Shown: in pieces, positions 25,755-34,352 of the stretch | Layout of the letters: each line of letters opens with the position of its first letter | Position numbering within the stretch: the first letter of the stretch is position 1 | Origin: Niastella sp966212235 | GTDB lineage: Bacteria > Bacteroidota > Bacteroidia > Chitinophagales > Chitinophagaceae | Direction: 5' to 3' | DNA: 64,000 nt | NCBI GenBank assembly: GCA_966212235.1 | Contig: CBIHPP010000014.1 | Coordinates: 62,001 to 126,000 of the forward strand | Position numbers and translations under genes: made by a program | The notes under the pieces: model-generated | The model's database searches: none | Seen by the model: the letters and a program-made list of their open reading frames with translations, nothing else | What the model was told of the DNA's origin: nothing

Positions 25755-28130
25755 TTACGCATCTACCATGGCATGCCAAACCCTTTCTGAGGTTAATGGC
25801 ATGCGAATGTCTTTCACCTTATGGCCACCACTCCACAATGCATCAATCACGGCGTTTACAATCGCGGGGGCGGCGCCAATAGTTCCGGCTTCGCCCGCGC
25901 CTTTTACACCCAATGGGTTGTGCGGACAAGGCGTTACCTGGCTGGCGGTTTCAAACATCGGCAGGTCATCGGCCCGCGGCATGCAGTAATCCATATACGA
26001 AGCATTGGTAAGCTGCCCGTTTTCGTCGTATTCGGCGCCTTCAAACAGGGCCTGACCAATACCCTGTACCAGTCCGCCATGGATCTGTCCTTCCACGATC
26101 ATGGGGTTGATCACATTGCCCACATCATCCACGGCAATAAAACGTTTCAATGATACCTTGCCGGTTTCCTTATCTACTTCCACAACGGCAATATGACACC
26201 CAAATGGATAGGTGAAGTTTGTCGGATCATAAAAGCTGCTGAAATCAAGACCCGGCTCCAGATCTTTCGGATACACATGTGGTACATAGGCGGTGAGCGC
26301 TACTTCTCCAAAACCGATCGATTTGTCGGTTCCTTTTACAGTAAATTGGCCCGATGCAAATTCTATATCATCTGCACTGGCTTCGAGTTTATGAGCGGCT
26401 ATTTTCTTTCCCTTTTCAATTATTTTTTCAATACTTTTTACAATGGCGCTGCCACCAACGGCCAGGCTGCGCGAGCCGTAGGTTCCCATACCGAATGCGA
26501 CACTGTCACTATCGCCATGAATTATTTCCACATCATCGAGGTTGATGCCTAATTTATCGGCTACTACCTGGGCGAAGGTGGTTTCATGACCCTGACCATG
26601 CGAATGCGCACCGGTGTATACGCTTACTTTACCAGTTGGCTGCACCCGTACCTGACCCACTTCAAACAATCCGGCCCGGCAACCCAATGCACCAACAAGG
26701 GCAGAAGGTGCAATGCCACAGGCTTCTATATACGTTGAAAAACCAATGCCCACTAATTTGCCGTTCTGTTTGGCTTCCTGCTGGGCGCGGCGTACTTCGG
26801 CATAATTCACCATTTCCAGCCCTTTCTTTAAAACGCCTTCATAGTTACCGCTGTCGTATTGTAAAGCCACCTGTGTTTGATAGCCCGGTTGTTGAACGCC
26901 ATCGAACGGTGGAATGAAATTTTTGAAACGCAGGTCGGCTGGGTCTACATTCATTTCCAATGCAGCCAGGTCGATCAACCGTTCGAGTAAGTAGGTGGCT
27001 TCGGGACGACCGGCGCCGCGATACGCATCTACCGGTGTGGTATTGGTGAATACGGCTGTTACATCAACATTTATTTTGGGCGTCGTATATAGGCCCTGCA
27101 TCAGCGTACCATGCAAATAGGTAGGCACACAACTGCCGAAGGTTGACAGATAAGCGCCCAGGTTGGCAAATGTTTTTACCCGCAGGGCAAGGATCTTTCC
27201 ATTGGCATCAAAACCCATTTCGGCCTTGGTAATATGGTCACGGCCATGCGCATCCAGTAAAAAGCTTTCGCTTCTTTCAGAAGTCCATTTTACCGGGCGG
27301 CCGGTCTTTTTGCTGCACCAGGTCAACAGCGCTTCTTCGGTATAGTGAAAGATCTTGCTGCCGAAACCACCACCCACATCCGGGCTCACCACACGCACTT
27401 TATGTTCGGGGATTCCCAATACAAATGCACACATCAGCAGACGAATCAGATGCGGGTTTTGCGAGCTGGTATATAAAGTATATTTCTCATTGATGGCATC
27501 GTACGAACTGTTGTAACTGCGCGGTTCAATAGCATTGGGCACCAGCCGCTGGTTTACAAATTCCAGCGTGGTAATATGCGCTGCCTGGTTCATGGCCTCG
27601 TTCACTTCTTCAATAGGATTACCGAGTGCCCAATCGAAGCTTTTATTGTTAGGTACATCATCATGCACCAGAGGAGCGCCCGATTGAACCGCTTTGGCAG
27701 CATCAACCACGCAGGGCAGTTCTTCATATTCCACATTTATGGCTTCGGCGGCATCGGTAGCCTGCTCTTTGGTTTCAGCAATGACGATGGCAATGGCATC
27801 GCCCACATGCCTCACTTTATCGGCCACCAGCAGGGGATGTTTGGGCTCCTTCATGGTATCGCCATTTTTGAAGTTCACCTGCCAGCCGCAGGGAACGCCA
27901 TTTACGTCAACCAGGTCGGCGCCGGTGAAAATAGCAACCACGCCGGGCATATCCTTCGCAGCGCTGGTGTCAACGTTCAGGAGCCTGGCGTGGGCGTACT
28001 GGCTTCTTACAAAGGAAGCATATGTTTGTTTGGGTAGTACAATATCGTCGGTATAATTACCATGGCCGGTGGTGAACCGTTTATCTTCAACCCGTTTAAC
28101 GGCTCTGCCGATCAATCCATTTGTGCTCAT
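25755..28130 (-). CDS. coxL: Mo hydroxylase large (molybdopterin) subunit, form II type
   Basis: The 791-residue catalytic subunit of the xanthine oxidase family, binding Mo-cytosine dinucleotide cofactor. The active-site loop reads A369-Y370-R371-G372-A373-G374-R375, the form II signature; true form I CO dehydrogenases carry an AYxCSFR loop with a Cys that holds copper, absent here. The conserved catalytic Glu is E747 in GVKGAGEAGTIG. Domain order (ald_Xan_dh a/b, then two Mo-binding parts) and length are normal. CO oxidation is therefore doubtful; form II substrates are mostly unknown, perhaps aldehydes or N-heterocycles. It is encoded with its Fe-S, FAD and accessory subunits. Confidence 0.94.
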   Translation of the reverse strand: MSTNGLIGRAVKRVEDKRFTTGHGNYTDDIVLPKQTYASFVRSQYAHARLLNVDTSAAKDMPGVVAIFTGADLVDVNGVPCGWQVNFKNGDTMKEPKHPLLVADKVRHVGDAIAIVIAETKEQATDAAEAINVEYEELPCVVDAAKAVQSGAPLVHDDVPNNKSFDWALGNPIEEVNEAMNQAAHITTLEFVNQRLVPNAIEPRSYNSSYDAINEKYTLYTSSQNPHLIRLLMCAFVLGIPEHKVRVVSPDVGGGFGSKIFHYTEEALLTWCSKKTGRPVKWTSERSESFLLDAHGRDHITKAEMGFDANGKILALRVKTFANLGAYLSTFGSCVPTYLHGTLMQGLYTTPKINVDVTAVFTNTTPVDAYRGAGRPEATYLLERLIDLAALEMNVDPADLRFKNFIPPFDGVQQPGYQTQVALQYDSGNYEGVLKKGLEMVNYAEVRRAQQEAKQNGKLVGIGFSTYIEACGIAPSALVGALGCRAGLFEVGQVRVQPTGKVSVYTGAHSHGQGHETTFAQVVADKLGINLDDVEIIHGDSDSVAFGMGTYGSRSLAVGGSAIVKSIEKIIEKGKKIAAHKLEASADDIEFASGQFTVKGTDKSIGFGEVALTAYVPHVYPKDLEPGLDFSSFYDPTNFTYPFGCHIAVVEVDKETGKVSLKRFIAVDDVGNVINPMIVEGQIHGGLVQGIGQALFEGAEYDENGQLTNASYMDYCMPRADDLPMFETASQVTPCPHNPLGVKGAGEAGTIGAAPAIVNAVIDALWSGGHKVKDIRMPLTSERVWHAMVDA

Positions 28131-28156
28131 ATAATGATGTTGAATTGTTATTATAA

Positions 28157-28648
28157 CTAAGAACTATGAACGACTTCATTCATCCTCATCTTCTCTGCTG
28201 CATATTGAACGGACTTAACAATGTTATGATACCCCGTACATCGACAGAAGTTTCCTTCCAGTGCATGGCGAATGGCTTCTTCATTTGGCTGCGGATTATG
28301 TTGCAGCAGGTCGGCAGCCGTCATGATCATGCCCGGTGTACAAAAACCGCATTGCAGGCCATGGCATTCATTAAAGGCTTGCTGCAGCGGATGCAGTTCA
28401 CCGTTGTGGCTGAGCCCTTCGATCGTTGTTATTTCAGAACCATCGGCCTGAACAGCCAACAACGTACAGCATTTGGTGGCTTTGCCGTTAACAAGTATGG
28501 TGCAGGCCCCGCAACTGCTGGTATCGCAGCCAACATGGGTCCCTGTTAGATGCAGTACATCGCGCAGGAAGTTTACCAGCAATAATCGGGGTTCAACAAA
28601 ATGACTGTATTGGACACCATTAACCCTAACATTTATTTTGGTGCTCAT
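28157..28648 (-). CDS. coxS: Mo hydroxylase small (2x[2Fe-2S]) subunit
   Basis: The 163-residue iron-sulfur subunit from the ATG at 28648 (MSTKINVRVNGVQ). N-terminal plant-ferredoxin cluster: C41, C46, C49 and C60 or C61 (CDTSSCGACT...KCC). C-terminal four-helix domain with CGFCTPGMIM and CRCTGYHNIV for the second cluster. No Tat signal, so the enzyme appears cytoplasmic. The gene lies between coxG-like and coxL in the order expected for cox operons. Confidence 0.94.
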   Translation of the reverse strand: MSTKINVRVNGVQYSHFVEPRLLLVNFLRDVLHLTGTHVGCDTSSCGACTILVNGKATKCCTLLAVQADGSEITTIEGLSHNGELHPLQQAFNECHGLQCGFCTPGMIMTAADLLQHNPQPNEEAIRHALEGNFCRCTGYHNIVKSVQYAAEKMRMNEVVHSS

Positions 28649-28684
28649 GAAGTGTGGTTTAATATATATGAACAATAGTATTTT

Positions 28685-29137
28685 CTACGAAGCAGGTATT
28701 TTTTCCAGTTCTTTTTCCAGGTTCAAAAAAAATTGTTTGGTGAGCGTGTTCGAAACCCCACCCATGACCCGTTGACCCAGCGAAGCCAGCATGCCGGTCA
28801 TTTTTACATCGCCATCAAAGGCGATTTCTGTATCATTATCGCCTACTGCTGCCAGTGTGATTTTAACGACGGCATTGGCATTGCCGATTTTACTGTTCTG
28901 TTGTGCTTTTAAGGTAAATGCATTCGGTTCCTGCAGGTCGTCGAGTTGCAGGTTGCCGGTAAAGGAGCCGCTCACCGGACCCAGTTTAATATCAAGAATT
29001 GTTTTAAAGGTAAAATCGCCTGTTTGTTCGAGGCGGGAAATGCCAGGCACTATATTGGCGAGGGAATCCTTGTTCATCAGGGTCGCCCAGACTTTGGGTG
29101 GCGCAGCATGTAACAGATATTTCCCTGCAAGTTGCAT
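28685..29137 (-). CDS. coxG: CoxG-like SRPBCC protein
   Basis: A 150-residue START/SRPBCC-fold protein of the CoxG (CO dehydrogenase subunit G) family: MQLAGKYLLHAAPPKVWATLMNKDSLANIVPG at the start, then FTGNLQLDDLQEPN and a conserved C-terminal GMLASLGQRVMGG that in CoxG proteins anchors to the membrane. The ATG at 29137 fits the family; an earlier ATG at 29194 adds 19 residues. In Oligotropha, CoxG tethers CO dehydrogenase to the membrane, and recent work links it to quinone transport from enzyme to membrane. First gene of the operon. Confidence 0.9.
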   Translation of the reverse strand: MQLAGKYLLHAAPPKVWATLMNKDSLANIVPGISRLEQTGDFTFKTILDIKLGPVSGSFTGNLQLDDLQEPNAFTLKAQQNSKIGNANAVVKITLAAVGDNDTEIAFDGDVKMTGMLASLGQRVMGGVSNTLTKQFFLNLEKELEKIPAS

Positions 29138-29287
29138 ATGGCATTTTATTAAAGGCGGCAGGGAACGGAATAAATAAGGATAAAGAGCCAGCAATGGAAT
29201 ATTGCTATTCGGAATGCAATCGTTATTGCTCTATTAAGTTAAGGAAAAAAATGCAGGCCAAATAAATATGTTGGGAAGAAAATAAAA

Positions 29288-29400
29288 AAGGTGGGAAAGG
29301 TGGGTCACCCTTTAGGGAAAACTTGCTAATCGTTATGCTACAGGGTGGCTCACCTTAGTTATTAAAGTGAGCCGTCCGCCAGTTGGCGGATGACCCACTT
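29288..29400. repeat. Intergenic palindromic repeat, copy C
   Basis: AAGGTGGGTCACC at the left, GGTGGCTCACCTT in the middle and GTGAGCC-GTCCGCCAGTTGGCGGAT-GACCCACTT at the right. The right unit has the same CCGCCA/TGGCGG inner stem as copies B and D. It fills the linker between namZ-like and coxG-like genes, ending at the namZ stop codon. Confidence 0.8.
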
Positions 29401-30640
29401 ATGGATATATCAGGTATTTCTTACGCATCTTTTTGTATTGCGACAGACCGGGTTCCCAGGAGTCCTGGATCTGTTTTACAGTTTTCCCTTCCATGATCTG
29501 TTTTTTGAATTCAGCAGTGCCGGCAAGACCATCGATATTACCCATCTGTTTGCTTTGGGTACGGTCGAAAAAGCGTTCCTTCTCGGGGTATGCGTTATAC
29601 AATTCGATCATCCATTCAATATTGATCCTTTTGCTTTTGCGCAATTTCGACACATCGGTATTCCTCAGATCCAACCCATAACAAACCTGGTCCATGTACA
29701 GCGGCGATTCGCTCATGCCGGGGATGCTTACCGGGGTATAGGAGAACGGGTATTTATCTTTTAAGGAAGGCGCACCCAGCACGGTAAAGGGAAATTGAGT
29801 ACCGCGGCCGTGATTAAGGGCCACCCCTTCAAACAAACAGGTAGAAGGGTAGAGCATGATGCTTAGCTGGGTATTTAAATTGGGCGAGGGTTTTACCGGC
29901 AGAACGTATTCCATATCATGGCGGTAATTTTTTACCGGAATGATGGTGATCTTACAGGTTTTTTTACCGGGCAGCCAGCCTTCACCGTTGATCATTTTGG
30001 CAAACTCACCGATGGTCATACCGTGTGCGATGGGAATAGGGAATTGCCCGATGCCCGATTTATACTTCATATCGAGGATAGGCCCGTCAACGAGGTAACC
30101 ATTGGGATTGGGCCGGTCAAGGATCAGTAATTCTTTATTATTTTCTGCACAGGCTTCCATTACGTCGCGCAGGATATTGATGTAGGTATAGAAACGGCAA
30201 CCAACATCCTGTATGTCGAAGATCATGATATCAACATCAGCCAGGTCGGTTTCCGTTGGTTTTCTTTTACTGCCGTATAACGAGATAATGGGAATGCCGG
30301 TAGCGGAATCTGTTTCATCTGTTACTTTAACGCCAGCACTGGCCTTGCCTCTGAAACCATGTTCGGGACCAAATGCTTTTACAAAACGGATACCACGCGT
30401 CATAAGGCTATCGACGAGGTGTTTTTTGCCGATGACGGTAGTGGGGTTGGCCAGAATGGCTACCCGTTTATTTTTGAGCAGGGGAAGATATTTTTCAGTT
30501 TGATCGGCGCCGGTGATAATGCGTTGATCATGCTGCGTATTAGCATGGCGAATTCCCGCATCCTGCATGGGGTCTGGAGCGGTGGAGAAATTGAAGATAA
30601 GGGGCGCTATGAGTAAAGCCAGTACGCAGTAGATTTTCAT
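29399..30640 (-). CDS. namZ: NamZ-type exo-beta-N-acetylmuramidase (DUF1343)
   Basis: A 413-residue secreted enzyme (signal peptide MKIYCVLALLIAPLIFNFSTA) of the DUF1343/NamZ family, which includes exo-beta-N-acetylmuramidases that remove MurNAc from the non-reducing end of peptidoglycan fragments. Visible family blocks: RVAILANPTTVIGKKHLVDSL, FGPEHGFRGKASAGV, IPIISLYGSKRKPT, MIFDIQDVGCRFYTYI, DRPNPNG, LFEGVALNHGRGTQFPF and the conserved AHGMTIGEFA. All expected motifs are present and the length is normal. It supports recycling of cell-wall sugars, fitting the chitin-active enzymes in this window. ATG at 30640. Confidence 0.92.
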   Translation of the reverse strand: MKIYCVLALLIAPLIFNFSTAPDPMQDAGIRHANTQHDQRIITGADQTEKYLPLLKNKRVAILANPTTVIGKKHLVDSLMTRGIRFVKAFGPEHGFRGKASAGVKVTDETDSATGIPIISLYGSKRKPTETDLADVDIMIFDIQDVGCRFYTYINILRDVMEACAENNKELLILDRPNPNGYLVDGPILDMKYKSGIGQFPIPIAHGMTIGEFAKMINGEGWLPGKKTCKITIIPVKNYRHDMEYVLPVKPSPNLNTQLSIMLYPSTCLFEGVALNHGRGTQFPFTVLGAPSLKDKYPFSYTPVSIPGMSESPLYMDQVCYGLDLRNTDVSKLRKSKRINIEWMIELYNAYPEKERFFDRTQSKQMGNIDGLAGTAEFKKQIMEGKTVKQIQDSWEPGLSQYKKMRKKYLIYP

Positions 30641-31700
30641 AACTGAAAGGTTGAGTTAAAGATGTTGGCGAATGTCCCAATAGTTTTTTACATGCCAGTG
30701 AAAAATGTCATAAATATTCGGGGGCCTGGTCGTATGTATGACGCAAAATCCATACAAAAAGTGGCAAATCGCTTTGTTAAAAAGTAAAAATTTGTTTGTA
30801 GGGAAGAGCGGCATTTTAAAAGGTTGACGGAAGGATTTTATGAATGATTATAGGCGTTATTTCGGTTGCAGAAAACGGCAGATGTATGAGGGCGAGGAGA
30901 TTGTTGGGTGCAATTGGCTGATGATGGCTTGCGAAAGGGTAGCGATCGATTGCTGTAACATAAGTGTCGATTACTATCTGGTTGAAATTATTTGCTGTTT
31001 GGGAAACATCGATAGAGATCCGGATAGAATCGATTGACTAGCCTGCGATATTAATAATGTAATAGGAAATTTCAGTTGCAAGGCATGCCATATTGATTGC
31101 TGCCCATGACCGATCGATTGTTGAAATAGAATATCAATTGGCTAAAGATAAAAGCACGATTGCGATGACGATAGTTTGGTTGCGCAGCCTTTAAGCAGCG
31201 TGCTTTAAGTTCACCATCAATTATTGGCTACGTATGATCGAATGCGATCCAGCTTGTTTTAATTGCTACGGGTTTAGTTTTAGCAACGATGGACAAAGCT
31301 TGAATTGCTATAGCGGTAGTTTTACTGGCAGTGTGGAAAATATAAATTAAGATGACCATAATATCGATTACAGTCACTACATATTAATTTAAGAATTCCC
31401 GATATCAAATGGCTAAACAAAAAAGCGTTCGAGCAAGCCTCATCGCAATTCAGATGATGGTCATCACAATTCAGCGAAGAGGATATGTTAATTGATGAAG
31501 AGGTAATGTTAAATGATAAAGGGGTTATAATATCAGCCAAATAAGTGTAGCGTATTTTCGAAGAGGGATCGCGTGTTGTTTTTGCTTTCCAGCTTCCATT
31601 AATGACTGGGAATGTTATCTTTTACGTTAACCCTGGCGCGGTGAGTTAGAAGCGACTTGATTGTTTCTGCTTTTGGCTACTGTATAAAAGGAAGAGAATC
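30641..31700. other. 1-kb stretch with no convincing gene
   Basis: Several short reading frames exist on both strands but none has coding character or recognisable motifs. The sequence is AT-leaning and rich in scattered words of the kind CGATTG, AATTGCT and ATCGATT (for example near 30948, 31028, 31112 and 31156), so it looks like degenerate repeat-derived or decayed DNA. No tRNA-, rRNA- or riboswitch-type fold could be recognised. Confidence 0.55.
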
Positions 31701-31718
31701 CGAGGTAGCAGTGCTGTT

Positions 31719-31855
31719 CGTCACACCGTTTTCGACTGTTCGTCACACCGTTTTTCGAACACCGTCACACCTGGAACAAGTCCTTCCTAGGGGAAAGTGC
31801 TGTTCGTCACACCCATTTCCGAAGACCGTCACATCAATAACCGAAGACCGTCACA
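31719..31855 (+). repeat. Iteron-like array: six CGTCACA sites, 22-bp spacing
   Basis: CGTCACA occurs in the same orientation at 31719, 31741, 31763, 31805, 31827 and 31849. Spacings are 22, 22, 42, 22 and 22 bp, so two triplets face one central gap. Fuller unit: TTCGTCACACC or GACCGTCACA, often preceded by TTCCGAA/TTTTCGA. The central gap holds CCTAGG (31786-31791), within 2 bp of the array midpoint. The 22-bp period is about two helical turns, as for protein-binding iterons; it is not a multiple of three, so it is not coding. Confidence 0.85.
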
Positions 31856-31932
31856 TTTTTGAAAAAACAGGTAGGAAGCTGATATACATTTGTGTCATCG
31901 GTCACTGCCAAAGGAGTTTCGCTCAGGGCTAA

Positions 31933-31986
31933 CGGGAAGAGCGAACCCGCGAACCTTCTCCGCGGCAGCGATTGGTAAGGCATCGC
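31933..31986. other. tRNA-like fragments without a full cloverleaf
   Basis: On the minus strand, about 31958 to 31933 reads GAAGGTTCGCGGGTTCGCTC, resembling the variable loop and T-arm of a tRNA; on the plus strand 31971-31986 (ATTGGTAAGGCATCGC) resembles a D-arm. The two are on opposite strands and no complete tRNA can be folded, so at most this is a remnant or a chance match. Confidence 0.3.
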
Positions 31987-32015
31987 AGAGCATTCAGCTT
32001 TTATTGGCCAATGAA

Positions 32016-32032
32016 TCCCGACTAAGTCGGGA
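32016..32032. other. Perfect hairpin upstream of the fibronectin-type gene
   Basis: TCCCGACT-A-AGTCGGGA is a perfect inverted repeat with a single-base centre, flanked by CCAA and TTGG that extend the pairing. No T run follows, so it is not a standard terminator. Its core resembles terminators at 15257 and 50135. Confidence 0.7.
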
Positions 32033-32098
32033 CAGGTTGGTAAGCTCTGACAAGTAGCGCGTTCTAAATCAATTCATTCACTTTTTAAAAAATATGTT

Positions 32099-32710
32099 AT
32101 GGACAACATAACCACTTCATTTAACAGGGGCCGGGATGGCGACCTGGTAAATACAAGCTTTCTGGTAATAGAAAGTATGACAGATAATACCCATTTTCCG
32201 AATCCCAATCCTGTGTTGGCAGATGTAAAAAAGGCCGCGCAGGAATACCAGGCAGCGTTGTATGATGCCGCCGGCCGGGATCAGAGACTGGTATCAATTA
32301 AAAATGACAAACGGGCTGCTTTACGCGCCCTATTATCCCAGCTGGCCGAATATGTAAGTTCGGTTGCTAATGGCGACAGAACGAAGCTGTTAAGCAGCGG
32401 TTTTACCCTGGCAAGGGCGAAAGGCGAAGTGGCAACGCTGAAGCCGATCGACAAACTGATGGTTGATACAGAAACGCCCGAACAGGCTGTGATCCGTATT
32501 AAAAAAGTAAATGGTGCCAAGGCATACATTCATCAGTATACGACTGGCGCAATTACAAACGGAAGCCAATGGGTATCCAGAACTATTACAGAACCGTGGT
32601 GTACGTTTACGGGTTTACAACCCGGCGTAAAATATGGGTTCCGGGTAATAGCCATCGGGCCGGGTGAGCAGTCGGTTTACTCGCCCATTGTTTCACGATT
32701 TATTCAGTAA
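32099..32710 (+). CDS. Fibronectin type III domain protein
   Basis: A 203-residue protein. Residues about 30-115 are a helical region with heptad-like character (ADVKKAAQEYQAALYDAAGRDQRLVSIKNDKRAALRALLSQLAEYV), and the C-terminal 90 residues have the layout of a fibronectin III fold (ETPEQAVIRIKKVNGAKAYIHQYTT, TFTGLQPGVKYGFRVIAIGPGEQSVYSPIVSRF). No signal peptide is visible, so secretion is uncertain. The start may instead be Met27 at 32177 (MTDNTHFPNPNP). Such proteins recur in Bacteroidota with no known function. A terminator follows. Confidence 0.8.
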   Translation: MDNITTSFNRGRDGDLVNTSFLVIESMTDNTHFPNPNPVLADVKKAAQEYQAALYDAAGRDQRLVSIKNDKRAALRALLSQLAEYVSSVANGDRTKLLSSGFTLARAKGEVATLKPIDKLMVDTETPEQAVIRIKKVNGAKAYIHQYTTGAITNGSQWVSRTITEPWCTFTGLQPGVKYGFRVIAIGPGEQSVYSPIVSRFIQ

Positions 32711-32783
32711 CCAACTACTGAGTGGAATTGTGATAATCGAAGGAGCTCCTTATTACAACAAAGGATAACAATATCCTTGCTCA

Positions 32784-32815
32784 AACGTGATCGGTTCGCC
32801 GGTCACGTTTTTTTA
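32784..32815 (+). terminator. Terminator of the fibronectin-type gene
   Basis: AACGTGATCGG and CCGGTCACGTT pair around TTCG (a stable tetraloop), followed by a run of seven Ts. Confidence 0.88.
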
Positions 32816-32832
32816 ATGCGTGCGCGAAGTGC

Positions 32833-32840
32833 TATATTTG
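32833..32840 (+). promoter_or_regulatory. Putative -7 element of the Crp/Fnr gene
   Basis: TATATTTG matches the Bacteroidota TAnnTTTG element exactly, 20 bp before the start codon. No clear TTTG -33 element was found at the expected distance. Confidence 0.45.
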
Positions 32841-32859
32841 AATCCATCAAAAGCATTTT

Positions 32860-33468
32860 ATGTCCGCACAGGATTCCATTGATGTATTGATCAGCTACTT
32901 TGACCGCATGATACCATTAACCAATGAAGAAAAGGAGTTAGTGAGGGAAAAGTTTCACCACCGCCTGTATCGCAAACGGCAATATGTATTGCAGGAAGGG
33001 GATGTATGCGGGTATATGAATTTTGTGGTTCGGGGCTGTTTGCGGATGTATAAAATAGATGAACAGGGCAATACGCATATTCTTCAATTTGCTGCTGAAA
33101 ATTACTGGGTCAATGACCTCGGCAGTTTTCATAGTATGAAACCTTCCGGGTTAAATATTGATGCATTGGAAGATACGGTGGCCTTACAGATAAATCGCGA
33201 TGACCTGATAACGCTCTATACACAGGCGCCCAAGTTTGACCGGATCTTTCGGGTGCTGATAGAAAATACTTTTGTGCGATTACAGCAACGGTTATTGCAT
33301 AATATCAGCTCAACTGCTGAAGACCGCTACAAGTTCTTCCTGGAAGTTTATCCACACCTGGCCAATCGATTGGCACAGGTGCAGATCGCTGCTTTTTTGG
33401 GTATAACGCCCGAGTTCCTGAGCCGGTTACGGAACCGGATGAGCAAGCCGCCCAGCTCAAAACCTTAA
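32860..33468 (+). CDS. Crp/Fnr family transcriptional regulator
   Basis: A 202-residue regulator. N-terminal cyclic-nucleotide-binding-like beta-barrel (RKRQYVLQEGDVCGYMNFVVRGCLRMYKIDEQGNTHILQFAAENYWVND) and long dimer helix. The C-terminal HTH is short (LAQVQIAAFLGITPEFLSRLRNRM). No Cys cluster typical of Fnr is visible and the phosphate-binding cassette is not the cAMP consensus, so it belongs to the large Bacteroidota Crp-like group with unknown ligand. It may control the NADP-binding gene just downstream on the same strand. Confidence 0.9.
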   Translation: MSAQDSIDVLISYFDRMIPLTNEEKELVREKFHHRLYRKRQYVLQEGDVCGYMNFVVRGCLRMYKIDEQGNTHILQFAAENYWVNDLGSFHSMKPSGLNIDALEDTVALQINRDDLITLYTQAPKFDRIFRVLIENTFVRLQQRLLHNISSTAEDRYKFFLEVYPHLANRLAQVQIAAFLGITPEFLSRLRNRMSKPPSSKP

Positions 33469-33571
33469 ACCAGATCAATACTATTTCTTAATGCAGGTCA
33501 TTGGAAGGTGCCCTCATCTGATGCGAAATTTGTGTCATCAAATTCAACTATTAAATCAAAAAAATAGAGTT

Positions 33572-34246
33572 ATGACACAAACATCATCAAATTTGAAAAT
33601 TGCAGTTATAGGATTAGGCAATATTGGCCAGGTAGTAGCCGCCAACCTGGTAAAAGGCAACCGCCCGGTAATAGTAGCCGACAGAACATTGTCAAAGGCC
33701 CGGGAGTTTGCCGGCAAGTTGGGTAAATTGGCGCAACCATCGGAGATTGGGGCCGCTATTAAAGATGCCGATATTATTGTTTTGTCGGTATGGTTCAACG
33801 TTATAAAAGAGTTATTCGTTCAATATGCTACAGAACTGCAAGGAAAGATCATCATTGACCCATCTAATCCTATCGCGCCGGATGGCAAGGGTGGCTTTGT
33901 AAAGGCCATAGGTGAGAAGGAGTCTGCCGGACAGATACATGCTGCCTTGTTACCAAAAGGTGCGAAGCTGGCCAAAGGGTTAGGTACATTGGGCGTAGCT
34001 TCTTTAGCCAGTGCAGCACATCAACAACCAGCACAGGTACTTTTTTATGCAACAGATGATACAAGCATCAATGCTTCCATAGAGCAACTGATCCAGGACA
34101 GTGGTTTTGCACCGTTGCGTGTCGGCGGTATTGATCAATCTATCCGAATTGAAGTGTTTGGCGACCTGCATGAATTTGGGGCGTTGGGTAAAACGGTTAC
34201 GTTGGAGGAAGCGAAAGAGCATGTGAAAAAGCAAGCTCTAGCATAA
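33572..34246 (+). CDS. NADPH-dependent F420-reductase-like oxidoreductase
   Basis: A 224-residue NAD(P)-binding protein from the ATG at 33572 (MTQTSSNLKIAVIGLGNIGQ); a longer in-frame start at 33491 adds sequence without family character. Rossmann glycine motif GLGNIG, NADP-type Arg in ADRTLSKAREFAGK and ADIIVLSVWFNVIKE put it in the F420_oxidored/NADP-reductase-like family widespread in bacteria that lack F420. Real substrate unknown. Follows a Crp/Fnr regulator by about 100 bp; a terminator follows. Confidence 0.88.
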   Translation: MTQTSSNLKIAVIGLGNIGQVVAANLVKGNRPVIVADRTLSKAREFAGKLGKLAQPSEIGAAIKDADIIVLSVWFNVIKELFVQYATELQGKIIIDPSNPIAPDGKGGFVKAIGEKESAGQIHAALLPKGAKLAKGLGTLGVASLASAAHQQPAQVLFYATDDTSINASIEQLIQDSGFAPLRVGGIDQSIRIEVFGDLHEFGALGKTVTLEEAKEHVKKQALA

Positions 34247-34264
34247 TATAGGAATAGTGAAAAA

Positions 34265-34296
34265 AACGTGGCCGGGGAACTGGTCGCGTTTTTTTA
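34265..34296 (+). terminator. Terminator of the F420-reductase-like gene
   Basis: AACGTGGCC pairs with GGTCGCGTT (two wobble pairs) around GGGGAACT, followed by TTTTTT. Confidence 0.8.
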
Positions 34297-34352
34297 TGTC
34301 ATCGTGATAGCGTTAAAAAGCTGTAATTTTAATTCAGAAAATTAACTCTACT

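Noticed and set aside
30840..31037. 65-residue plus-strand frame
   Set aside because: Composition and Cys-rich sequence look random; no ribosome-binding or family evidence.
33348..33356. DnaA box TTATCCACA as a sign of a replication origin
   Set aside because: It is a single site inside the Crp/Fnr coding sequence and is not clustered with others.
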